The translations under genes and the position numbers were made by a program. Shown piece after piece: positions 50,701-57,493 of a stretch of 64,000 nt of DNA. Source of the DNA: Arthrobacter gallicola (lineage in GTDB: Bacteria; Actinomycetota; Actinomycetes; Actinomycetales; Micrococcaceae). The notes under the pieces are model-generated. The model had not been told where the DNA came from. It was given only the letters and a program-made list of their open reading frames with translations, and ran no database searches. Where the stretch lies: assembly GCF_014836775.1 (NCBI RefSeq), contig NZ_JACSQD010000001.1, forward strand, positions 172,255 through 236,254, read 5' to 3'. Within the stretch, counting starts at the first letter, position 1. Each line of letters begins with the position of its first letter.

Positions 50701-50748
50701 CAGGAAGCGTGTGATCCGGGCTTCAACAAGTTCGCGGTTCTCGTGCAT
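47734..50748 (-). CDS. Alpha-mannosidase, glycoside hydrolase family 38
   Basis: This 1004-residue enzyme removes terminal alpha-mannose; no signal peptide is seen, so it should be cytoplasmic. It has the GH38 zinc motif '[22 protein letters not shown]' (about residue 260), the nucleophile region '[21 protein letters not shown]', '[14 protein letters not shown]', and the C-terminal beta domains ('[28 protein letters not shown]'). The N-terminal 250 residues form the usual sandwich. It is the last gene of an ABC-transporter operon, nine bases after the permease gene, so it probably degrades mannosides that the transporter brings in. Confidence 0.93.
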   Translation of the reverse strand: [1004 protein letters not shown]

Positions 50749-50756
50749 CTGGCACC

Positions 50757-51611
50757 TTAGCCTTTCATGGCACCGCTGAGCGCAAACGAGCCGCCCATCG
50801 CGCGGGAAACGATGTAGAGGACGATCACCGGCACTGAATACAGGATGGAGAATGCAGCGAGTTCGCCGTAGGCGACGCCGCCGTACTGGTCGAAGAAGCG
50901 GAAAATACTCACGGACGCAGGCTGTTTGTCCGGAGAGAACAGAAGGATAAAGGGAACGAAGAAGTTACCCCAGCCCTCAAGGAACACGAAGATGAAAACG
51001 ACCCCAAGTCCGGGCCGCATGAGCGGGAGCACCACATAGAACAGCGCCTTCATGGACGAAGCCCCGTCAATCCAGGCGGCTTCCTCCATGGACACGGGCA
51101 CCGAGTCCATGAAATTCTTCGTCATCCAGATCGCGATCGGCAGGAAGGTCGCACCCATAAAGAAGATGGTTCCTCCCAGTGAATCGAGCAGGTTCAGCTG
51201 CACGAACAGGCTGTACACGGGGACCATGATTGCTGTGATCGGCAGGCAGGTGCCGAAAAGGACGGTGTACATAAACGGGCGCTTGAACCGCATCTGGTAG
51301 CGGGAGAGGGGATAGGCGGCCAGCACTGCGGCAATGACGGTTACGAAGGCGGAACCGACGGCGAGGATGAAGCTGTTCAACAGCGGAATGAAGGTCTGCT
51401 GAGCGGTCATGATGGCGCCAAAATTCTCCAGCGTGAGCGTGGACGGCACCGCGAGCTCGTAGGTGGCGTCCGCATTGACGGAGGCAGCCAGGAGCCAGGT
51501 CAGCGGCAGCACAAAGCAGGCAGCCAGCAACACCAGCGCGGTATTGGCTGTCCGCGCACTGCGGGCTTTGGCCGCCCTCATGGCGGGGCGGGCGGTGACG
51601 ACGGCAGTCAT
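50757..51611 (-). CDS. Carbohydrate ABC transporter permease (MalG-like)
   Basis: This 284-residue inner-membrane protein has six membrane segments and the EAA loop 'SMEEAAWIDGASSMKALFYVVLPLMRPGLGVVF', where the ATPase docks. It starts three bases after the stop of the other permease gene. It matches the MalG/CUT1 type in length and in the 'AAYPLSRYQMRFKRPFMY' segment. Confidence 0.92.
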   Translation of the reverse strand: MTAVVTARPAMRAAKARSARTANTALVLLAACFVLPLTWLLAASVNADATYELAVPSTLTLENFGAIMTAQQTFIPLLNSFILAVGSAFVTVIAAVLAAYPLSRYQMRFKRPFMYTVLFGTCLPITAIMVPVYSLFVQLNLLDSLGGTIFFMGATFLPIAIWMTKNFMDSVPVSMEEAAWIDGASSMKALFYVVLPLMRPGLGVVFIFVFLEGWGNFFVPFILLFSPDKQPASVSIFRFFDQYGGVAYGELAAFSILYSVPVIVLYIVSRAMGGSFALSGAMKG

Positions 51612-51614
51612 GGC

Positions 51615-52598
51615 CTAGTCCTTCCTTTCCCGCAGCATGCGGATGTAGGCGATAGAGAACACGGCTCCAATGAACAGCATCACGACGGCGATCGCAGTGC
51701 CGTAGCCGATGTCTCCGTACTGGAATGCCTGCTCGTAGGCCATGATCGGCAGGGTGGTACTCGCATTGAGCGGCCCGCCGCGTGTCACCACGTAGATGAG
51801 CGTGAAGGTACCCAGGGTCAGCAGGGTGATCAACATCAGGTTGGTGGCGATGCTGCGTTTGATCATGGGGAGCGTGATGAACCGTAGCCGCTGCAGTCCG
51901 CCGGCACCGTCGATGGTTGCTGATTCGGTGATCTCCGGCGGGACGTCGTTCAGGGCAGCCTGGTAGTTCATCATCGAAAACGCCGTGCCCCGCCAGATGT
52001 TGGCCAGGACCAGGGCAAGCATGGGGTATTCATAGAGCCAGTCCACGGCGGGAAGCCCGGCCAGGCCGGTGAGCTGGTTCAGCATCCCGTCCCGGAAGAA
52101 GAACGCGTAGGCGATGAATGCGGCGACGATTTCAGGCAGCACCCATGCGGCAACTACACAGGTTCCGACGACGCCTGCCACCACGCGGTTGGCGCGCTGC
52201 ATCACCAGGGCCAAGGTCAGGCCCAGGCAATTCTGGCCGATGACGGCGGATCCGAGAACGAACAGGAAAGTCAGCCACAGTGAGCGCGGGAACTGCGGAT
52301 CGGTGAATAGACTGCGGTAGTTCTCCAGTCCGATCCATTCCGGGTTCCGGGCGCTCGCACCCGTGAGGCCCGCGTCGGTGAAGGAACCATAGAGAGCCCA
52401 CAGGATGGGACCGCCAAGGAACACCAGCAACAGCACCACCGCCGGCAACAGGGGCAGGAGGCGGGCGCTTCGCCGCAGCCGTACCGATGCTGCTGGCGGC
52501 CGCGTCCGGGGTGCCTGCTTCGGCTTCCGGGCCCGGGCCTCCGGTGTGGCGGAGGCCCGGGAGGGGGAAGCGCTTGAAGGTGCCTGGCTACTCTTCAA
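51615..52598 (-). CDS. Carbohydrate ABC transporter permease (MalF-like)
   Basis: This 327-residue CUT1 permease has an N-terminal Arg/Pro-rich cytoplasmic stretch of about 45 residues, six membrane segments ('LLPLLPAVVLLLVFLGGPILWALYG' first) and the EAA loop 'DVPPEITESATIDGAGGLQRLRFITLPMIK'. The start appears to be TTG at 52598, overlapping the end of the binding-protein gene by eleven bases; no better start is available before the first membrane helix. Confidence 0.9.
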   Translation of the reverse strand: MKSSQAPSSASPSRASATPEARARKPKQAPRTRPPAASVRLRRSARLLPLLPAVVLLLVFLGGPILWALYGSFTDAGLTGASARNPEWIGLENYRSLFTDPQFPRSLWLTFLFVLGSAVIGQNCLGLTLALVMQRANRVVAGVVGTCVVAAWVLPEIVAAFIAYAFFFRDGMLNQLTGLAGLPAVDWLYEYPMLALVLANIWRGTAFSMMNYQAALNDVPPEITESATIDGAGGLQRLRFITLPMIKRSIATNLMLITLLTLGTFTLIYVVTRGGPLNASTTLPIMAYEQAFQYGDIGYGTAIAVVMLFIGAVFSIAYIRMLRERKD

Positions 52599-53916
52599 TG
52601 ACGTTGTCTTCGCCGACGATCCGTTTCAGGGTCTCGTCATAGGTGGCTGCGGCCTCCTCCGGACTCTTGCCGCCAGCCACCACCTCTTGGGTGGCGGTGA
52701 GTACGGCAGTGTCGATTTCTGCAAAGTCAGCCGTCGCAGGGCGGTAGTTGCTCACATTCAGGACTTCGGTGACCTCACTGGCGAAGGGGTTCATCTCTTG
52801 GTACTCGGAAGCTTCGGCCACATCGGTACGGACGGCGATCTTCGACGCGTCCACTGTGTACGCCAGTGAGTTGTCGTAGTTCATGGCCGTCTTGAGAAAC
52901 TCCACGGCCAGATCGGGGTTTTTGCTCCCGGCACCGACGGCGAGGGTCCAGCCGCCGGACATGCTCACGGCACCGGGCCCCTGTCCATCCTGTGTCGGGA
53001 ACGGAGCGGTGGCCATAACATCGCCGTACTCCGGCCATTCGTAATCCGCTCCCTCCTGCCAGAACTGCGGGGCATAGGAGCCTTCAACGGTGGCACCCAT
53101 CCGGTCCTGCGGGAGCATTTCTCCCACGATCTGCTGCCAGATGTTGGGATCAAGGGCTTCCGCCGGCGAGACAGCCAAGCCCTCGTCGTAGATGGTCTTC
53201 AGGAAGGTCAATGAATCGACGAAGCCCTGCGAGCCGACCACCCACTTCTGTTCCTCCTCGTTGTACAGGCCACCGTCTTCGGTGCCGTAGAGCAGCTCGT
53301 AGAAACTCTGCATGGTGCCTGCGTACATGCTGAACGGCACCACGTCTGGGTTGGAAGCCTTGACAGTACGGGCCATCCCCAGCAGGTCGTCCCAGGTTTT
53401 GGGCTGCCACGGAAGCTCGATGCCTGCCGCACCCAGAACATTCTGGTTGTACCAAATGACTCTGGTGTCGGTCTCCAGCGGAACAGCGTAGGTGCTGCCG
53501 TCATCGCCGAGGCCTGCCTGCTTTGCGGTCTCGTTGAAGGTTGCCCAGTCCTCCCAGTCGGCGAGGTAATCGTCCAGGGCAAGGACGTAACCGGCGTCGA
53601 CGTCGGCCCGCAGTTTGAACGAATCCTCCGCAAAGACATCCGGGGCCGTATCCGGGGAGCGCTGTGAGAGGGCGAGCTTGGTCGCGTAGTCCTCGTCGTT
53701 TCCCTCAATCGGGCTCAACTCCACGGTGACGCCCTCGTTGGCGGCTTCAAACTGAGCTTTGGTGTCTGTCATCAGAGATTCCAGGACCGGATCTGCTTTT
53801 TTATAGGCAATCCGCAGCGTCTGGGAATCCTCCCCGCCGGAATCACCACTGGAGCAGCCGGTCAGCGCCAGGCCTACGGCCGCGACTGCCATCAACGTCT
53901 TCTCTATGCCGCGCAT
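52588..53916 (-). CDS. Sugar ABC transporter substrate-binding lipoprotein
   Basis: This 442-residue extracytoplasmic protein has a lipoprotein signal ('MAVAAVGLALTGCSSG', Cys about residue 21) and the CUT1 binding-protein fold: 'AQFEAANEGVTVELSPIEGN', 'DVFAEDSFKLRADVDAGYVLALDDYL', 'IWYNQNVLGAAGIELPWQPKTWDDLL', 'GAVSMSGGWTLAVGAGSKNPDLAVEFLK'. It is the first transporter gene; AAAGGAGA six bases before the ATG at 53916 fixes the start. The ligand is probably a mannoside, judged from the mannosidase in the operon. Confidence 0.92.
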   Translation of the reverse strand: MRGIEKTLMAVAAVGLALTGCSSGDSGGEDSQTLRIAYKKADPVLESLMTDTKAQFEAANEGVTVELSPIEGNDEDYATKLALSQRSPDTAPDVFAEDSFKLRADVDAGYVLALDDYLADWEDWATFNETAKQAGLGDDGSTYAVPLETDTRVIWYNQNVLGAAGIELPWQPKTWDDLLGMARTVKASNPDVVPFSMYAGTMQSFYELLYGTEDGGLYNEEEQKWVVGSQGFVDSLTFLKTIYDEGLAVSPAEALDPNIWQQIVGEMLPQDRMGATVEGSYAPQFWQEGADYEWPEYGDVMATAPFPTQDGQGPGAVSMSGGWTLAVGAGSKNPDLAVEFLKTAMNYDNSLAYTVDASKIAVRTDVAEASEYQEMNPFASEVTEVLNVSNYRPATADFAEIDTAVLTATQEVVAGGKSPEEAAATYDETLKRIVGEDNVIEE

Positions 53917-53974
53917 GGTTCTCCTTTGATCCACGACTTTCCCGGCAGGGGTCAATGCCCCTGATGGTGCCCCG

Positions 53975-54003
53975 ACGCTAGTACATCGAATGGACTTATT
54001 CAA
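53975..54003 (-). promoter_or_regulatory. Promoter of the mannoside operon
   Basis: On the minus strand TTGAAT (54003-53998), a 17-base spacer and TAGCGT (53980-53975). The 5' leader would be about 52 bases. Confidence 0.65.
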
Positions 54004-54004
54004 T
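53985..54004. promoter_or_regulatory. Candidate ROK-regulator operator
   Basis: An imperfect 20-bp dyad (ATCGAATG ... TATTCAAT, six of eight positions pair) overlaps the -35 box and spacer of the operon promoter. The ROK gene just upstream is the obvious regulator. Confidence 0.45.
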
Positions 54005-54028
54005 GGTGTCGCGCGGGTGCTCCGGCCG

Positions 54029-55255
54029 CTATCCCTGTAAGAGGAGCCGCTCCCGCCGCGGACCGAGCGCCCGGTCCAACACGAGGCAGGCGGCTCCGAC
54101 GGCCGTCACATCCTCACCCAGCACCGTGCCAGTGACTTCGAGCGGCCGCTCCCCGGCCACGGGGTGGCCCGCCAAAAGAGCGGGGATGGCTGCAAGGTAG
54201 CGGGCAGAGACGGGGGCCCAAAAGGGGCCGCCGAAGATCACGTGGTCGACGTCGAACATAGCCCGAAGCGTGGCAACCGCGCGGGCGGTCCGGGCTGCGG
54301 CCTGGTCTACCAGACGGCCCGCGGCCTCGTCGCCGGCGAGCGCGGCCCCGCAGATATCCAGGAATGCCGCCGTAACTTCCGAGTCAGCGGCATCCGGTGG
54401 CAGGACGGCAGTCAGGCCCAGTCCGGCTGCTTCCCGGACCAGGCTCCGCGGAGTGCACGTCACGGCCACGCATCCGCGCTGCCCGCAGGAACAGGGCGGG
54501 CCGGAGACGTCCGTGACAAGGTGTCCGATCTCGCCTGCGTTCCCGGAGACGCCGTGCAGCACTTCACCATCGAGTGCCACAGCGCAGCCGATGCCGGTTC
54601 CGATGTACACAAAGAGGAAGCTCGGAGTGCTCCGGCGGCCGCTGACCCAGATTTCGGCAGCCGCCGCAGCGCTGACGTCCTTTTCGACCAGGACGGGCAG
54701 ACCCGTGGATGAGGCCAGTGCGCTTCCGAGGGGGACGTGGTGCCAGCCCAAGAGGTTGGGTGGGTCCAGCACGGTGCCGGAGGCCTTATCGATCGGGCCG
54801 GGCGTGGCAACCCCCAGGCCTGCGACACGTTCCCGATCCACTCTGCTCTCGGTGAGGAGGGCGGACGCCTCTGCGGTGATAGTGGCCAGGACCTGTGCGG
54901 GATCGTTGCCTTGCGGAGTCTCTACCTGCCGGCGGGCCACAACAGTTCCCATCAGGTCCAGCAGGACCGAGGTGGTCACGGCCGGGTCCAGCTGTACGCC
55001 GACGGCGTAGCTTCCTGCGGCGTGCACGCGGAGGGTTGTCCGGGGTTTGCCCGCTCCGCCGCTGGTTTTCCCGGCCTCCGTCACCAGATCGGAATCCAAG
55101 AGGCGGCGGACAATATTGGAGACCGTCTGCGGCGCAAGTCCAACGGCGCTCACCAGCTCCACCCGGCTGAGTCCCTGCTCGGACCGGCGGATGGCGTCCA
55201 AAATGACGGTCTGGTTGAAGTCTCCCATCTTCGGGAGATTGGTTCCGCGTCGCAT
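54029..55255 (-). CDS. ROK-family transcriptional regulator
   Basis: This 408-residue protein has an N-terminal winged helix ('NQTVILDAIRRSEQGLSRVELVSAVGLAPQTVSNIVRRLLDSDLV', residues 12-58), then a ROK sugar-kinase-like domain with 'VGVQLDPAVTTSVLLDL', 'GLGVATPGPID', 'VYIGTGIGCAVALDGEVLHG' and the zinc motif 'CSCGQRGCVAV'. Such XylR/Mlc-type proteins repress sugar genes until a sugar binds. I prefer the ATG at 55255 (GGAAAG upstream) over the GTG at 55270. It is encoded upstream of and in line with the mannoside transporter operon. Confidence 0.9.
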   Translation of the reverse strand: MRRGTNLPKMGDFNQTVILDAIRRSEQGLSRVELVSAVGLAPQTVSNIVRRLLDSDLVTEAGKTSGGAGKPRTTLRVHAAGSYAVGVQLDPAVTTSVLLDLMGTVVARRQVETPQGNDPAQVLATITAEASALLTESRVDRERVAGLGVATPGPIDKASGTVLDPPNLLGWHHVPLGSALASSTGLPVLVEKDVSAAAAAEIWVSGRRSTPSFLFVYIGTGIGCAVALDGEVLHGVSGNAGEIGHLVTDVSGPPCSCGQRGCVAVTCTPRSLVREAAGLGLTAVLPPDAADSEVTAAFLDICGAALAGDEAAGRLVDQAAARTARAVATLRAMFDVDHVIFGGPFWAPVSARYLAAIPALLAGHPVAGERPLEVTGTVLGEDVTAVGAACLVLDRALGPRRERLLLQG

Positions 55256-55330
55256 CGATCTGCTTTCCACTAAGCGGTGCTTGGCCAGGCAGCTTCCTCG
55301 AAAGGCGAATAGTGCCGATGCAAAGGAAGC

Positions 55331-55780
55331 TTAGGCGTCCACCGTCTCATTCCGCCTGGCCGGCCAGCCCAAGGTCCTGTCCGCAAGGCAAGCGGCCGCG
55401 GCCCCCGCAGCATAAGCAGGCAGATCCCACGCATTGAACGTGCTGCCCAGCACCAGATGCAGCAGGGGCGAGGTCTCACCCAGCCTGGCCGGCCAGCCGG
55501 TGAGCTGGAACAGCTCCACCAGGGTGCACAGCACGACGGCGGCAGCAGCCAGCTGCGCCGGACCCACCCGCGTGGTCCGCAGCACGAGCGCACCCAAGGC
55601 AAGCAGCAGGTACACCAGCGCGGCATACAGGATGCCCCCGGCGGCGTCGCCCACGATTCCAGGCAGGCCGCGGACAGCTAGTCCGCAGGCTACGACGGCG
55701 GCCGCAGCGGCTCCCAGGGCCAGGGCACGGCGGGAAGCGGGCCGGGCAGGGATGTCATCTCTAGCGGAAGGGGCAGGCAT
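55331..55780 (-). CDS. DUF2809 membrane protein
   Basis: This 149-residue protein has four membrane segments with 'GLPGIVGDAAGGILYAALVYLLLALG' and 'CTLVELFQLTGWPARLGETSPLLHLVLGSTFNAWDLPAYAAGA', the DUF2809 pattern (close to VanZ-like proteins). Function unknown. A TAGGAT box six bases before the ATG indicates a leaderless start. Confidence 0.85.
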   Translation of the reverse strand: MPAPSARDDIPARPASRRALALGAAAAAVVACGLAVRGLPGIVGDAAGGILYAALVYLLLALGALVLRTTRVGPAQLAAAAVVLCTLVELFQLTGWPARLGETSPLLHLVLGSTFNAWDLPAYAAGAAAACLADRTLGWPARRNETVDA

Positions 55781-55786
55781 ACGAGG

Positions 55787-55792
55787 ATCCTA
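55787..55792 (-). promoter_or_regulatory. -10 box of a leaderless promoter
   Basis: TAGGAT on the minus strand, six bases, then ATG at 55780. Confidence 0.55.
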
Positions 55793-55855
55793 GACGCTGC
55801 CCCGGGTGCCGCCGTTAATCGATGCCGCTGTTGGACATCCACCGCTCCAGAGGGC

Positions 55856-56179
55856 TCACTCCTCGCCGGCCGCCGCAGCTTCGGATGCCTCTCCATGATC
55901 CACGATGTCACCGTCCGTGAAGAGGATGCCGCCGGCAATAGCGCGCCACTGCGGGGTTTTCCGGAGGAGGAACTCCAGTTCCATGGAAAAGTGCTTGAAC
56001 TCCTCGCCCAGGGAATCCTTCATGATGCTCCGGGATTCCTCGTCAGGTTCCACCGCAATGCGCTGGACGTACCAGCCGATCGCTTCGGCTTCTTCACTGA
56101 GACTGGCGCACATCCTGGCGAAGGTCCGGATCTCCGGCGGGAGCTCTGACGGCGGCTCGTGATACTGGTCTGTTCCCAT
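55856..56179 (-). CDS. Encapsulated-ferritin-like (EncFtn-type) protein
   Basis: This 107-residue two-helix protein resembles encapsulated ferritin: 'LSEEAEAIGWYVQRIAVEPDEESRSIMKDSLGEEFKHFSMELEFLLRKTPQWRAIAGGILFTDG' follows the EncFtn pattern of EE-x(4)-WY, then EE-x-x-H in the second helix, then a Leu-Phe-Thr-(E/D)-Gly motif. Such proteins form ring decamers with a di-iron ferroxidase site at the dimer interface. The C-terminus is acidic/Ala-rich and lacks a visible encapsulin-targeting peptide, and no shell gene is in the window. The ATG at 56179 has GGGAGA close upstream; the frame is open to 56296. Confidence 0.7.
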   Translation of the reverse strand: MGTDQYHEPPSELPPEIRTFARMCASLSEEAEAIGWYVQRIAVEPDEESRSIMKDSLGEEFKHFSMELEFLLRKTPQWRAIAGGILFTDGDIVDHGEASEAAAAGEE

Positions 56180-56219
56180 TGGGTCTCCCATGGTGGGCCC
56201 GGGACCGCGCCGGCACGGC

Positions 56220-56284
56220 AAAGCCCGCCGCACGCTGAACCGGAAACGTAAATGGACCGGATAATCGAGCGTACGGCGGGCTTT
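56220..56284 (-). terminator. Long inverted repeat, bidirectional terminator type
   Basis: AAAGCCCGCCGCACGCT (56220-56236) pairs with AGCGTACGGCGGGCTTT (56268-56284), 16 of 17 bp, with a 31-base loop. It follows the msrB stop by 54 bases and ends in T-runs in both directions. Confidence 0.65.
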
Positions 56285-56338
56285 CGGGGCAGACAATGGC
56301 CGGCGGGTATCTGTCAGGCCCGCGGGGTGAAGCGCCGC

Positions 56339-56839
56339 TTACTGCCGGGCGCCGCCGTCGTCGTCCTGTGCGTTGTCCTTCGGGACCAGCCGGATGGACA
56401 CGGAGTTGATGCAGAACCGCTGGTCGGTGGGGGTATTGAAGCCCTCGCCCTCGAACAGATGACCCATGTGCGAGTCGCAGTTGGCGCACCGTACCTCAAT
56501 GCGGTCCATGCCCATGCTGCGGTCGTGCAGGTAACGGACCGTGCCCTCCGCCAGCGGGGCGAAAAAGGACGGCCAGCCGCAATGCGAGTCAAATTTCTCG
56601 TTGCTGGTGAACAGTTCCGCTCCACAAGCCCGGCATTCGTAGACGCCCTCGGTCTTGGTGTCCCAGTATTCGCCGGTGTACGGCCGTTCGGTGGCGGCCT
56701 GCCGCAGCACCTGGTACTCCATCGGTGTCAGTTCACTTCGCCACTCCTCATCGGATTTCCGGACCGGGGGCTGGGCCGTGGCGCTGCCGTCCTTGATGTT
56801 CCCGTCCTGAATGTTTCCGCCCGTGGTCATGCCATCCAT
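56339..56839 (-). CDS. msrB: Peptide-methionine (R)-S-oxide reductase
   Basis: This 166-residue MsrB repairs oxidised methionine. It has the two zinc Cys pairs 'CRACG' and 'CANCDSHMGHLF', the 'SHCGWPSFF' resolving-Cys region and the catalytic Cys in 'RFCINSVSIRL'. About 30 residues of low-complexity sequence precede the domain. The ATG at 56839 is chosen because TGAGGAT lies six bases upstream; the frame is open to 56878 with a TTG. The enzyme is cytoplasmic, with no signal peptide. Confidence 0.94.
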   Translation of the reverse strand: MDGMTTGGNIQDGNIKDGSATAQPPVRKSDEEWRSELTPMEYQVLRQAATERPYTGEYWDTKTEGVYECRACGAELFTSNEKFDSHCGWPSFFAPLAEGTVRYLHDRSMGMDRIEVRCANCDSHMGHLFEGEGFNTPTDQRFCINSVSIRLVPKDNAQDDDGGARQ

Positions 56840-56906
56840 GTTGATCCTCAATCTGCGTCTAGTGCTTATCTTCGGCAACGCTCAGGAGCCGCGAATAATG
56901 CCCGGT

Positions 56907-57398
56907 CTAGGAGTCGCCGATAAAGCCTGACCCCGAGTACAGGTGCAGCACCGGCACTCCGAGCCTGTCCTGCGCCTCGTTCGCCCAGTCCGTGCGGAAC
57001 GTATCCTCAACGGCGTGCGGTGTCGTGATGACCACCACCTGCTGGGCGTCGGAGCCGCGGGCTTCCTCAACCACCGCCTCGACCGGGTTCTCGCCCGTAA
57101 CCCGGCCATCGGCGTCGAATCCCAGGCCGCGCAGCAGATCCAGGGATTCAGCGAGCTCCTGTTCGGCGGCTTTGACCTCCTGTTTGGCGGAAGGATGCGG
57201 GCCGGCGATGTTCCGGTAGGCGGCAGCGAAGTCCAGCAGGCTCAGATTGTCCAGGACGTCCACCAGCATGTTCCGTCCGGGATCGGAAGGAACCAGGACG
57301 GTGAAACTCACGGGATTGTTCTCCGCCAGGTAGCCGAGGTTCCGTGCGTCGGCTTCGTTCAGGACTTCTTCGGTCAGCACCACGATCTTCGCGTTCAT
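56907..57398 (-). CDS. USP-like Rossmann-fold protein
   Basis: This 163-residue protein has alternating beta/alpha segments, 'VSFTVLVPSDPGRNMLVDVLDNLSLLDFAAAYR', 'AVVEEARGSDAQQVVVITTPHAVEDTFRTDWANEAQDRLGVPVLHLYSGSGFIGDS', reminiscent of universal stress proteins but without a clear ATP-binding Gly loop. It is common in Arthrobacter without a function. A TAGGCT box seven bases upstream of the ATG fits leaderless translation. Confidence 0.75.
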   Translation of the reverse strand: MNAKIVVLTEEVLNEADARNLGYLAENNPVSFTVLVPSDPGRNMLVDVLDNLSLLDFAAAYRNIAGPHPSAKQEVKAAEQELAESLDLLRGLGFDADGRVTGENPVEAVVEEARGSDAQQVVVITTPHAVEDTFRTDWANEAQDRLGVPVLHLYSGSGFIGDS

Positions 57399-57405
57399 GC
57401 GGCCA

Positions 57406-57411
57406 AGCCTA
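57406..57411 (-). promoter_or_regulatory. -10 box of a leaderless promoter
   Basis: TAGGCT on the minus strand, seven bases, then ATG at 57398. Confidence 0.5.
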
Positions 57412-57493
57412 GCGGCAGCCCGGGGGCGGGTGAAGGAACCGCCGGTGACATGGAATTTTCCCTGCTTGCAGCAATGTCAGTCACAATGTATGC

